DNA from: Trileptium ribeirensis
Taxonomy: Eukaryota; Nematoda; Enoplea; Enoplida; Thoracostomopsidae
NCBI GenBank assembly: GCA_030248225.1
Contig: JASANE010009922.1
Coordinates: 43,228-107,227 of the forward strand
Direction of reading: 5' to 3'
DNA length: 64,000 nt
Below the pieces are notes generated by a model. The model ran no database searches, had not been told where the DNA came from, and saw only the letters and a program-made list of their open reading frames with translations. Below are positions 1 through 10,420 of the stretch, piece after piece (position 1 is the first letter of the stretch; every line of letters starts with the position of its first letter). The position numbers and the translations under genes are program-made.

Positions 1-550
1 ATGAATTATTTCTGGTTATTTATGTCAGCTAATCCCTCTATAAATGCGTTGTTTACATCTATTCTGATTAATTAATCAATATTTGTACTACTTTATTTTA
101 AATGTCGAAGGTTCGTCGGCTTACGGGATGTTCTCAGGGGGGTGGGGGTGGACCTTTCCCCACACCCATCCCCTACCTTCCCCCGCCGGCATTTTCGCCG
201 ATCAATTTTTACTAAAATTTTTCATGGCGGGGGGCGTTCAGAGCCTTCGGTGGAGCGAGGTGGTAAATATGGGCTTGGGGGGTCCGACCCTTAGGGGCAA
301 CCCCCTATCCGTACCTGCGTACTTTATGCGTCGTACAGTACGCTCGAGATATTACTGTCGCATTTAAATCGTGCGAGTCGATATGGAGTGTCTCGCTAGA
401 AATTTTGCAACTATTTTAATTAATAATAAATCTATTTGTAGAACAAATTTCAAGCGAGTCGCACGAGGGACAATCATTTTTGGAAAGTTCCGTTCTTTTC
501 TGAAAGCATATTCGAATATTAATTTTGTTTTTAGCTTTGTTCAAATCTAG
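1..550. other. Presumed intron upstream of the first visible TRRAP exon
   Basis: No coding exon was recognised. Positions about 130-310 are unusually G- and C-rich for this window, with runs of five or more G or C, and resemble decayed repeat sequence. An open frame at 83-367 has low-complexity composition and no recognisable domain. The stretch ends in an acceptor (ATCTAG) just before the TRRAP exon at 551. Confidence 0.5.
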
Positions 551-679
551 CTTTGGTCGGCCTCGCTGAATACGTATTTCACTTGACGAGGCTTGATCCT
601 GGTCATATTGTAATCAATCGCGATAGCGGGTTTACAAGCGCCGATGGCCTTACGTTTGCTACAAGAGAATCTGCTACCG
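551..679 (+). CDS. TRRAP: TRRAP exon (kinase-like domain end)
   Basis: The exon lies between acceptor ATCTAG and donor G|GTAAGA. It starts with two bases of a split codon and ends in phase 1. It encodes LVGLAEYVFHLTRLDPG and, further on, INRDSGF, matching the TRRAP block just before the RPVPFR motif. Confidence 0.88.
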
Positions 680-3600
680 GTAAGAGCAATACACAATTCT
701 TGCCGGAAACGCTGGCCGCCTTTCGAATGAGCAGTAACGCCTGACCGAACATTGAACAGGAGTAATATAGTAATATTTTTCACTGGCCATTAACCTCCTT
801 CCCTCTATAGCGGAACTCCATTAAAAATATAATGTTAAACAGAGTCAAAGTACAAAACGTAATTGAATTCCTAGTAGTTTCGTGAGTGGAACGATCGTGA
901 CGAAAAATTCTCACTGGCGAGAGTGGTAAATATCGACGAAGACCGTTTCTGGGTTTTTTGATGTGGGCGGTTGATACACATTAAAACTTAACTTCGGTTG
1001 ATCAGCTTGAATAGCGCGATAGCTTATTCGAAAGCTTAAAATCACTTTTGTTTCTTTTAGTCAGACACGAAAACGGATTCCTGCTGTTTATGGTCGTAAA
1101 GGTGGGCCGAATTCACTCTTTTCGAGTCAAAATGGGGTCGATAAAACATGTTATGGATTATTATCTCGGCAAATGGTGCAGATAATACCAAAATTAATCT
1201 GATTTTATAGAGCAAAAAACTTTATAAGACTGTATAATGCTTTACCACAGTAGTCGCATGAAATGACCGTTGCTCGCTCGATGTTCGTCCGCTGCTCGAA
1301 ACGTTTTATAACACTGCTCGCTCGAAAGGTGACAGTCATTTCTGGCGATTAGTGTACATGACTCTTTTAGGATGCATGATATGGGTGAAATGGTTTTTAA
1401 TGGGCCCATGAGATCCAAAATCCCAGCTATATGGGCGTTGGTCTCTGTTTTGTAGGGCAGTTCATCCTCTGCCTCTATAGAGTTGCAGATAGTGTACTGC
1501 TATTGTCAGTATTTACGCTGCAAGATTGGCTCAAAACAAGGTCCCGTGAAATCCAAAATACATAAAACGGCACTATCTCCGTAATATTTTCAGGTATTTG
1601 AGCGTTATTTCTCTCATTTTTAGAGCACTTTTTCTCTATGTAGTTGTTCTTTCTGATTCTTTAAATGCGCAATAAACGGTTATTATCTACTTAACGATTC
1701 TCTGCTGACGTTCGGCTCATTTTTAAGTTAATGCTCAACATAGCGGTGTATGTCTCGCTATATTTTCAGCACCCAGAATTCACAATCTTGGCGATGAGAC
1801 AAGCTAGTAGTGAATAGAACTACAGTCACGACCAGTTAAGTGCAAAATAATCGATCGAAATTTCTATCGATTTCGATTAAACGAAATTTCGATCGCTTTC
1901 TATTTAGCGCAGTTACATAAATTTCAAAATTTTAAAATTATTATTTTCGCTTAAACGAAATTTCGATCGGTTTCGCTAGATTACGATTAAACGAAATTTC
2001 GATTGATTGCTATTTCGATCGTTTTGGCTTGCACTTATTTTTAGCCGCTACTGTATGGCCGCCATATCTTTTAATTAACTAGTCGGTAGTGGAACTACAT
2101 TTGTGAGCGGAGCTTGGGCTGTGGCATTACGAATGTACTCAATTTTATGTTCTTGTAACTACATTGCATAGGGCTTTATCATTGGTAAAAATATTATATT
2201 TGAATTCTTCGACCCAAAAACCCTATAATGGTTTGATCGAAACGATTCTATTTCAATAAATAACGCAAATATTGCAAAATTCTCTATTTTAGCTGCATAA
2301 GCTTAACTAATTAACTAATTACTAATTAACCACTCAAAATTTTTTAATCCCAAATATCAGGGGCACAATCTGACATGATAGGCTTTCAAACAATATAAAA
2401 TTTTAAAATCGGTTCACTGGTTCTGGAGATCCGCGAAAGACGAACGGACATCGAGTTTTTTGCTCTCAGACAGAAAACAAAAACGCTTCGCTTAGCTTGG
2501 CCTGCTCCGCTCAATAAGTGAAATACATCATATTCCGTTTTGCGATACGTTAAGCCGTAGCTTAAACTTCGCGTCATACAAAGTCTTATTATTCTAAACC
2601 TACGTCTACAGTCACGGCCAGAAATAAGTGCAAAATAATCGATCGAAATTTCGGAAATTTCAATCGATTTCGATTAAACGAATTTTCGATTGCAATTTCG
2701 ATCGTTTTTAATTGCACTTGTTTCTAGCCGCGACTGTAGGTCGGCAGGCTGCTGTCATTTAACCCCTGCACTCCGCTGTTCTTATTCTTAGCCATTTAAT
2801 GTACGGCCCCTTAGGGTGACATGAGCCAGAAATATATCAATAATAAATAGTATTAGTGATTGTCGAATGAATTTCTGTCCTCTTGAGCCATTGGTCCAAA
2901 TATTAATTGGCCGCTCATTCAAATACACTGTTAGAGCGGAAATTGAAGAATGACGAACAATCGGTCGAACGAGCATAGGTCATTTCAGGCGAAGGTTGTA
3001 AAATGTTTGTACAATAAATTATTGGAACTCGCTGCACCGCATAGTTTTGAATAAACAATATTTTCACTCGACGTAGTTGTTCGTCTTGTTAGCTTATCAT
3101 TGTATTTACAGTGATATGTTTAACCAGTCTGTATTTTTTCTGAGATTTAAATGTATTGTTACATAATACCATACTTAGTGTGCATTTCGTGTTAAAAGTA
3201 TTATGGGATGTGTACGAAATAATTCACAAATTTTTTTACTGACTTACTTTTATACCAACATACTATGTCGGAACCTTTGGGATGAAAAGCTCAGCATTGT
3301 TGTGAAAATAGATAGATAAAATATCAAAGAAACTAATGCAGCTAGCTGCGTAATAATTTTATTAAGTAGATATACCAAATAGGGAAGTGTATTTTGATGC
3401 TGCATTCCTAATCAGATGAACGCATTGGGAGGAGACCACCATGGGCTTCTAGCCACAGTCATTGAGCTTTCTCTTTGCGCAATTTCACATACATAATTAT
3501 CGCGCTTCTGTTTAACACTTAAAACTAACGCAGCACGATACTTTGAATTAATGGTTGCTGTGACCTAGGGTTTTCAACCCAACGGTTATAATGTTCCTCT

Positions 3601-6600
3601 TATTAATATAATATTGCTTACAGGATTGCTTAACGCCGACCGGCCAGTTCCGTTTCGAATGACTCCATGCCTGAGCGCACTCCTTGGAGCGACCCTTGGT
3701 GGTCAACTTGGACCGTTTATGATAGCAGCTGTGCGCGCACTTAGTCCGCAAACACTTCCGTTGTACGTTCGCTTGCTTCTATGGCACGCTTACAATATCG
3801 ATTGTGGAAATACGGTTAGTTATTTATTTATTTGTTATACATTATGTTTACCCCACCTTCTGTTATGTGTTGGGATAGGGGCGAAATTTTACGCCAAGCA
3901 TAATGGTTCAAACTCGTTTTACGTAATTTATACACCAATGTCTGACTAATAATATTTACATACCTTAGCCCATCGAAAATGTGTTATTCTGTATTGCGAC
4001 AGTAAACTTAACCCACGCCCACCAACCATCTTATTAAGGTTAAAAAACTGTTACCGAAAACAATCCGAGCCTCAGGAAAATAATCCCCTGTTCCGTCCCC
4101 CGACATGACCATATTTCCATGAAAAGTGCCGAATTAGAACTCATAAGCTATAAAATTTTGTGCCGAAGATACATCCTTTTTGATAGTTACTGCACTTTAG
4201 CTTTAAGTTTTATTACAACAATGATTACAGCTCATGAAGCGAGGGGTGAATTTCGTTTTTACTGTATTATTGCATACTAAACGCCCGAGTGGCGAGATAC
4301 TAACTACCGTTGACACTCGTTGAACATATTAAATTATTTTTTAACGTAAATTGTCTAAACTGTAGTTTCTTGAAAAGCCGTGTACCAATAAATTTTTGCC
4401 TAAGTGGTAGAAACAAGTACTTGGTGTGATCCAAAGTTTTGAAAATTATACCTGAAAAGATGAGTTGTTCTGTCTCATGTTTTCCAATAAGGGAGATAGA
4501 ATCAAAGCCATTTATACCCCTATGTGAAAGCTACGTAAATGTAATTGTTTAGAAATTATTACAGACGATGAATTAAAAATTAACAAATTTACAAGTCTTA
4601 TAAGGTAAAGCTTTAAAAATAGGATTTTTAGTGACAATAGGTAAATATGTGGAGCGAACAATCTAAGTCTCAAAAGCGCGTCATTTCGAGTCAAAACATT
4701 TTAAGCCTTCACCGACACTGATCCGACTAGCCTTTATTGAGTAACAATGAGTGTCACCAAAATTTTATCGTAATTAAATATTGTAATACCAACACGGTAA
4801 TTGGGAGTAATTAAACAATACAAGCCTCACTATGTAACTACGGTAGTTAGAAATTAAGTTAACCATCGGTATATAAAATACTAAAAGCGCTTATCGGTAT
4901 GTCTCTTTTTCTATGAACAGGGATTAAACAGTCTCCACTTTTAAACCAAAATATAGCCGAATTTTGTTGTTTCTCATCTATAACAGGGTAACCTGCTAAA
5001 GTGATAAAAATAAATTCTCATAGTACATGTAGTTTCTTTAAATTAAAGCGGTAAAGAAAGTAAACTTCAAATGTATGTACGACATATTTCCTGTAATTTA
5101 ACGATACTTAAAAAACATCAACTCAACGTTAGCGTGGAAACGAAAAACGATAATTCCGATATTGTTTTATCTGCAAAATTAGTCGCTAAAATTAATTAAA
5201 TATGCAACATATTATTATATAAACCTTTAAGCTATATTATGCGCTGTTTTTGTTTAGGGTGACAGCTTGATGAACGATTGCGACAGGCAGATGCAGCTAG
5301 TTACACGAACAGTGACCTCAGTCTCAAGCCGTCAAATTAGTAAGTACTAAACGTTTTTATAATCGTTCGGTTGGAAATACATGCTACAATATTGTTGAAC
5401 TATTGCTACAGGCAGATGCAGTTAGTTACACGAACATTGATCCCAGTCTCAAGCCGTCAAATTAGTAAGTACTAAACGTTTTTATAATCGATCGGTTGGA
5501 AATACATGCTACAATATTGTTGAACTATTGCTACGGGCAGATGCAGATAGTTACACGGACAGTGACCTCAGTCTCAAGCCGTCAAATTAGTAAGTACTAA
5601 ACGTTTTTATAATCGTTCGGTTGGAAATACATGCTACAATATTGTTGAACGATTGCGACAGGCAGATGCAGCTAGTTACACGAACAGTGACCTCAGTCTC
5701 AAGCCGTCAAATTAGTAAGTACTAAACGTTTTTATAATCGTTCGGTTGGAAATACATGCTACAATATTGTTGAACTATTGCTACAGGCAGATGCAGTTAG
5801 TTACACGAACAGTGATCTCAGTCTCAAGCCGTCAAATTAGTAAGTACTAAACGTTTTTATAATCGTTCGGTTGGAAATACATGCTACAATATTGTTGAAC
5901 GATTGCGACAGGCAGATGCAGCTAGTTACACGAACAGTGACATCAGTCTCAAGCCGTCAAATTAGTAAGTACTAAACGTTTTTATAATCGTTCGGTTGGA
6001 AATACATGCTACAATATTGTTGAACGATTGCGACAGGCAGATGCAGCTAGTTACACGAACAGTGACCTCAGTCTCAAGCCGTCAAATTAGTAAGTACTAA
6101 ACGTTTTTATAATCGTTCGGTTGGAAATACATGCTACAATATTGTTGAACTATTGCGACAGGCAGATGCAGCTAGTTACACGGACAGTGATCTCAGTCTC
6201 AAGCCGTCAAATTAGTAAGTACTAAACGTTTTTATAATCGTTCGGTTGAAAATACGTGCTACAATATTTACGCTACGTTAAATGCTTCATCAACTGCTAC
6301 AGCTTTAAGTGTTTCACGCAAGCCCGGCGCTAAAATATCAGTGCCTCTAAAATTATAGTGTTAGTGGTCCCCAAGCTGTCGTGGTTTGACATGCCGCCAA
6401 ACTTTGGTGCAGTTGCCTCCAAATTGATGTAAGTGTCTCGCAAACTATGACATATCCGGCCCCCGGACCCCCAGTGACGTCCCGTGGCAACACCCCTGAT
6501 CCACAATATGTCATTTTTGAATTTTGTGATAACATATTCAAACACTAGGCTGTTGGAAGTAATTGAAAATTTCACAATATGTGAGGAGGTACGTCACACT

Positions 6601-7884
6601 GTTAACGGTTTGGAATTTAGGACTTGTACGTGGCTATATTCGAGGTGGCTTTAAGCGCTATGCGCCAGGGATAAATAAATATGTTTTGTTAGATGCCCAT
6701 TAACTTATGAGTGCCACCAATTAGGCGGCATGGGAGATTCCAGTGCTCGTTTTTTATTCCCGGCATTTGGTGTAGTGTTGGACACCGCTATGCGTCTCCC
6801 AGCTGCTCCTCAACAGAACTTTAGCGGCCGTCACCAAAATTAAATAAATTTTCCAAAATTTCTCTGTGATATTTTGTCGTAATGCAAAAATATTCCGGTC
6901 TAATTATGTACGAAGTTTTTTAATTTCTCATGTTGAGTCTTCAAATGTCAATCATTCGCTGATCAGTCGTCGGCTACCGCCTCTAACCCATGGCCTTATA
7001 CTGCACAAATACTGTATAATATCTGGTAAGTTTATTCGACCCAGCATTATCTTTTAACATTGCAATGAATTCTGAAATGCCAATAGTACTACTTATCAAA
7101 ATTTGAACAGTATTTAGGAAGAGCGACTACGGATAACCATGCTAAAGTCTAAACACATGAAATAACTTATGCGACCGTAGCAAGCAATACTACGCCGGCT
7201 CCCCGCTAACACTATAAGTTAATACTCCATATTTTGCGGTTTTTGCCAAAAATAACTGTCACTTGCTCGCGGCTAGCTTGCACTGTTTTATGCATGGACG
7301 CAAACTCCGCTCTTGGCCACTAAAGTAATTTAAAAATGAAAACTTGTCAAAAAATAACGCGTCGGCAAAATTTTTTATGCAACCGTTTGCTACGGGGTCA
7401 GATAAAAATAACCTTACCGTCTGAATCTTGGCGAATTAATAAAGCAACATGTTTTGAATAGTATGATTTTTAATGCTTAGGTACATGCACAACTTCATTC
7501 AGTAGTCACGGCGTAGTAGTTAGATGACACGAACTGGTTAATTTATAAAAATACTGACAGTTGTTATTGAATGTTTAACTACATATTGCCCCTGATTTTT
7601 GATTAAATCCAGCGTATGACAGAAATAATTTGAGGTTTAAATAAATGAACATTGAACGAAAATTTTTAGCGCCTTATCGAAATAATTTGAATAAATTTAA
7701 TAAGGCAGTAATTTTGGAACACTTTTTGTACCCAAAAGACCCTTACATCATAAACCATAACATTTATGTTACAGCGCTTTCGAAGTACGAAAATGGAGAA
7801 AGTGCAGTCCGAACACTGATTCTCGCGGCAACTAATCAGGACAATTTGTGTCAGATGGATCCACTGTGGCATCCTTGGTTATAA
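551..7884 (+). CDS. TRRAP: TRRAP, C-terminal four exons (pseudokinase end and FATC), partial
   Basis: This is the 3' end of the gene for TRRAP (Tra1 in yeast), a very large PIKK-family pseudokinase scaffold that links activators to the SAGA and NuA4/TIP60 acetyltransferase complexes in the nucleus. Exons are 551-679, 3624-3814, 5258-5339 and 7775-7884. Their phases join exactly and give 169 residues plus TAA. Recognisable family blocks are AEYVFHLTRLDPG, RPVPFRMTP, then GPFMIAAVRAL (the end of the kinase-like domain), and the FATC tail DNLCQMDPLWHPWL, the invariant end of TRRAP proteins. All introns are GT-AG. The rest of the roughly 3,800-residue protein lies left of the window. The third visible exon is partly duplicated in tandem. 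The identification is firm; the exact left edge of the first exon rests on the acceptor chosen. Confidence 0.93.
1130..1820 (+). repeat. Dispersed repeat, family shared with 35985-36765
   Basis: It shares many short blocks with 35985-36765: a run around 'tctcg.aaa.ggtgc', the motif 'aatgggcccatgaga', 'aaaacggcaatatct'-like blocks, and the end block 'cttggcgatgagacaagct'. Blocks recur about every 150 bp inside each copy, so the element itself seems to be internally repetitive. A small inverted repeat (about 1250-1358) with TCGCTCG-rich arms lies inside this copy only. Confidence 0.6.
1821..2055. mobile_element. MITE, TIR TACAGTCACGRCCAG (copy 1)
   Basis: The inverted ends are TACAGTCACGACCAG on the left and the complement of AGCCGCTACTGTA on the right. 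The ends carry TA, and the next base inward pattern (CAGT..) suits a Tc1/mariner-type non-autonomous element. The interior is repeated, near-palindromic CGATCGAAATTTCG sequence. It encodes nothing. Confidence 0.7.
2079..2515 (-). repeat. Dispersed repeat, inverted partner of 23805-24252
   Basis: The reverse complement of this stretch matches 23805-24252 closely over about 440 bp. Shared blocks include 'cattacgaatgtactcaatt', 'gggctttatca', 'ccaaatatcaggtgcaca' (approximate) and 'gaaagcctatcatg'. No coding potential is visible. Confidence 0.8.
2607..2738. mobile_element. MITE, TIR TACAGTCACGGCCAGAAATA (copy 2)
   Basis: This is a compact 132-bp copy with almost perfect inverted ends: TACAGTCACGGCCAGAAATA on the left, and TTTCTAGCCGCGACTGTA on the right. 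The interior is the same CGATCGAAATTTCG palindromic sequence as at 1821-2055. It is the best-preserved copy in the window. Confidence 0.8.
3624..3814 (+). CDS. TRRAP: TRRAP exon (RPVPFR motif)
   Basis: The acceptor is TTACAG and the donor is ACG|GTTAGT. The exon completes the split codon of the preceding exon (G|GA) and ends in phase 0. It encodes RPVPFRMTP followed by GPFMIAAVRAL, the conserved TRRAP segment that bridges the pseudokinase and the FATC region. Confidence 0.92.
3815..5257 (+). other. TRRAP intron, no further feature seen
   Basis: AT-rich intron sequence. No exon, inverted repeat or recognised repeat family was found. Confidence 0.6.
5258..5339 (+). CDS. TRRAP: TRRAP penultimate exon
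   Basis: The acceptor is TTGTTTAG and the donor is A|GTAAGT. The 82-nt exon is in phase with both neighbours and encodes DRQMQLVTRTVTSVSSRQI near its end, which fits the helix before FATC. From about 5271 onward the exon and its donor are repeated seven more times downstream; only this first copy has the proper acceptor. Confidence 0.85.
5271..6280 (+). repeat. Eight 125-bp tandem copies containing partial TRRAP exon plus donor
   Basis: Using the block 'GRCAGGCAGATGCAG' as a marker, units begin at 5281, 5406, 5531, 5656, 5781, 5906, 6031 and 6156, a constant 125-bp period. Each unit holds 53 nt derived from the exon, a perfect GTAAGT donor, a TACTAAAC branch-point-like word, about 70 nt of intron and an ACAG acceptor-like end. 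Copies differ at a few sites and fall into two subtypes (GAACGATTGCGAC and GAACTATTGCTAC). The last copy degenerates near 6250. A spliced-in extra copy would meet TAG in frame, so the copies probably stay intronic. Confidence 0.92.
6281..7774 (+). other. Last TRRAP intron
   Basis: No exon was recognised. Positions 7255-7310 contain the words CCAAAAATAACTGTCACTTG and CTCGCGGC, which resemble one arm of the hairpin MITE at 16216-16361. Confidence 0.6.
7775..7884 (+). CDS. TRRAP: TRRAP terminal exon with FATC tail
   Basis: The acceptor is TGTTACAG and the stop is TAA at 7882-7884. The codon split with the previous exon (A|CG) gives an unbroken reading of ENGESAVRTLILAATNQDNL followed by CQMDPLWHPWL. 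The WHPWL end is diagnostic for TRRAP/Tra1. Confidence 0.95.
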
Positions 7885-8041
7885 TGAATGTGGTTCGCTG
7901 CGAAACAACTATAGTATATAGTTGTTTGTGTACCGCGTTAAAGCACTGTGCATATCGATATTGAAGCACAGTACCTTGTGCACTTGAAACTTGAAAGAAT
8001 TCAAAAAATAACAATATAGTACTTTCGTTCATGCGCTACGG

Positions 8042-8338
8042 GTACATTCAGAATTAATTGCACATAAAATCGAACGATAAGGCAATCGATCGATCTTCGT
8101 TTAAACGAAATTTGTTAAACCAAAACTTTAATTTGTGCTAAACATTTTTCATTTTAACACAATCGAAATTCGTTAAATTAAACCGAACTAACATTTTTTA
8201 TTAAATTTTTATTTTGACACCATCGAAATTCGTTAATCTATTTTCGTTTAAACGATCGATTGTCGTTTAACCGGAAACGATCAAAATCGAACGAAACTTT
8301 GTTCAATTTTTGAGCACTTAATTCTGGTTGTAGCTTTA
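8042..8338. mobile_element. MITE with CGAAATTCGTT interior, decayed (copy 3)
   Basis: The ends are decayed relatives of TACAGTCACGGCCAGAAATA (TACATTCAGAATTAATTGCA on the left, complement-like GCACTTAATTCTGGTTGTA on the right). The interior is repeated CGAAATTCGTTAA and CGATCGAT words. Confidence 0.5.
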
Positions 8339-8648
8339 TGCATTTGAATAATTAGTACATTGTTACGATATTCTTATCGTGTTTACTGTATACTAAGCCC
8401 CATATGACGTTTACCGCATATTGGTATTGACAGTAATTGATTCCTATTATTCTCCTCATTAAAACTAAGCTAACCTCAATCAAAATGCCAACTATAGTTT
8501 CGCGTTAGTTAGGCATTGATATTTTGACGTAATTCCGGTTCACTGAGTTAAAATAATTTATACATAAGTTCTCCAAATAGGACAGTGTCCCTAGGTATTT
8601 CGGCTTTCCTCTGGCTTCCCTCGGCTCATAGTTCCAATGTACACCCAA

Positions 8649-8777
8649 GCACAGTCGACCCAGAAAATAAGTACATTCAAAAACGATGGAAACCGCAATC
8701 GACCGAAATTTCGTTTAATCGAAATGGGTCGATTTCAATGGATTATTATTTTGTACTTATTTCTGGTCGTGACTGCA
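8649..8777. mobile_element. MITE (copy 4)
   Basis: The left end CACAGTCGACCCAGAAAATA pairs with the right end TTATTTCTGGTCGTGACTG. The interior is palindromic around CGAAATTTCGTTTAATCGAA. Both size and interior match the 2607-2738 copy. Confidence 0.7.
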
Positions 8778-10262
8778 CTTTACTGCGTGACAAAAAATTA
8801 GATAATAATTCCTTATTTAGGCCAACAAAAATCGTTAAAAGTTTCCATTGCTAGATATCATTTAATATATATTGCAGTCGGTCGCTTTGTTGCAAATATG
8901 AGTTTTTAAAGTACTGCAACTGTTAGAGAAGTAGTAACTGGAACACCGCTAAACGAGATGGGGGAATGACCGTATTTCACGTCCGATCCGAGGACTGCCT
9001 AGGTATGCTTTCTACGATTTTGGTAGTTTGGATGAGCCGGCTAACTTCCGACAACCAGTTTAATCGACTTATTGCAAATTGGCATTGCCTCTGTGAATAG
9101 ACTTTAGTTGAATTCGCATAAGCTGGCCTTTCCACCAGGGCAGTTTCAACCAGAAGACCGTAAATTCCTGGGAGAAGCTTCCTCTAGGTTTACTGGATAG
9201 CTTTGTCTCTAGGTTACCTGGGGGATTTATAATTGCATTTTTTGGTATTTTTCATGCCTTTACAATAGGCATATTATTGATTTTAATGCATAATTATTAT
9301 GTGTCTACTGAAAATACATGTCTATTGGCCTAGCTTCACTAAACTTATTATTTTGTAATGAACAGTAGAAAATAAATGTAACCAGTAACGTAGAGTTTTC
9401 TTTTAACTTTTTGTTAGGGCGATCATTTCTGGTGTCATCTCAAAGTTCCTGGGGAGCTCGGGAGCTGACTTGGGGAAGCAACAATATGCCTGGGGACATT
9501 ACCTGTGTGGAGCCGCCGAAATCCTTGGGCGAGCTCAAAAATACTGGCGCCCTTTCCGTAGAGAGGCCAGATAAGTTTGAACTATATATCCAAGTTTATG
9601 ATTTTTCTCAATGCTAATTCATTTTGACACAGTTACGCACATTTTGATATAGCACAAAATGCGGAAGGTAATTTTCATATTGGATTTCCTCCAACAGTGC
9701 TTGTTTCGGCGGTAGCAATATAATGCCGGTCGCATTGTTTCGCCGTCGGCAATACTTTCTGTTTTACTAGCTTTATTACTCCGAGTGCAGCCATTTCCGC
9801 ATTTTTAAGTCGCCGACGGCTGCACGGCTCGGGTCGTCTGCCCAGCACGCGGTAGCACAGATTTGCGTTGAAGGATTGATGGTCAGAGGTTTTCGGTTAG
9901 ATTCTACAGGGATTTCCCAGCCCCCAACCTGCAGAAAAAATAGCAGTTGATTTTTTGTCATACTATCTCGTTTTGAAAACCCCCATGGGTTGGGTTATCA
10001 GATTCCAGTTTGCTGTGGGCTTTTCGTGGTATTTATTCAGATTGTATATAAAGCATTCAAACCAGCCTGGTGTTATTACTTAGTGTAAATCCAAGTGTAA
10101 TTATGTTTGTTGTTAACTCAGTTGTGTAAAAAATAAAATTGTCGTTTTTTTCAAATAAATACATACATATTAGGATGATTGGAATTTGCAAATAACAAGC
10201 GTCTTTCACGACAGAGTAAATCCTGACAATTTTCTATGTGACAATGATATACAGAAACACTA

Positions 10263-10266
10263 CCGG
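10263..10266 (+). repeat. Target-site duplication CCGG, left
   Basis: CCGG directly precedes the TGTTAGAGCG element end and is repeated exactly after the opposite end at 12925-12928. Confidence 0.85.
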
Positions 10267-10372
10267 TGTTAGAGCGTGAGATTTCCCCCCGCGTCAGATT
10301 TCCCCCCGGAAATCTGACGCGGATGCTCGCGCGTCAGATTTCCCCCCGCGTGAGTTTTCCCCCCCAAATCTA
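10267..10372 (+). repeat. Left terminal inverted-repeat array of the Ginger-type element
   Basis: Several copies of GCGTCAGATTTCCCCCC and its complement alternate, so the end is a set of nested palindromes rather than a single inverted repeat. Confidence 0.85.
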
Positions 10373-10420
10373 CTAATTCGATTTGAATCATGTTTCAGAT
10401 AAATAAACTAGATTAGAGGC

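Larger units (their letters stand above)
680..3623 (+). other. TRRAP intron packed with dispersed repeats
   Basis: This 2.9-kb intron contains a dispersed repeat (1130-1820), two palindromic MITEs (1821-2055 and 2607-2738) and a second dispersed repeat (2079-2515). No exon was recognised in it. Confidence 0.8.
7885..10262. other. Intergenic, TRRAP 3' side
   Basis: It holds two MITE copies (8042-8338 and 8649-8777). No gene was recognised. A short frame at 9411-9617 lies in sequence of repeat character and has no recognisable domain. The TRRAP 3' UTR end was not determined. Confidence 0.6.

Noticed and set aside
83..367. 94-codon frame in the first 400 bp
   Set aside because: G- and C-run composition like the decayed repeats, inside the presumed TRRAP intron, and no domain.
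5271..6280. CRISPR-like array of regularly spaced repeats
   Set aside because: The whole 125-bp unit is repeated, with no unique spacers, and it derives from a TRRAP exon and intron in an animal genome.
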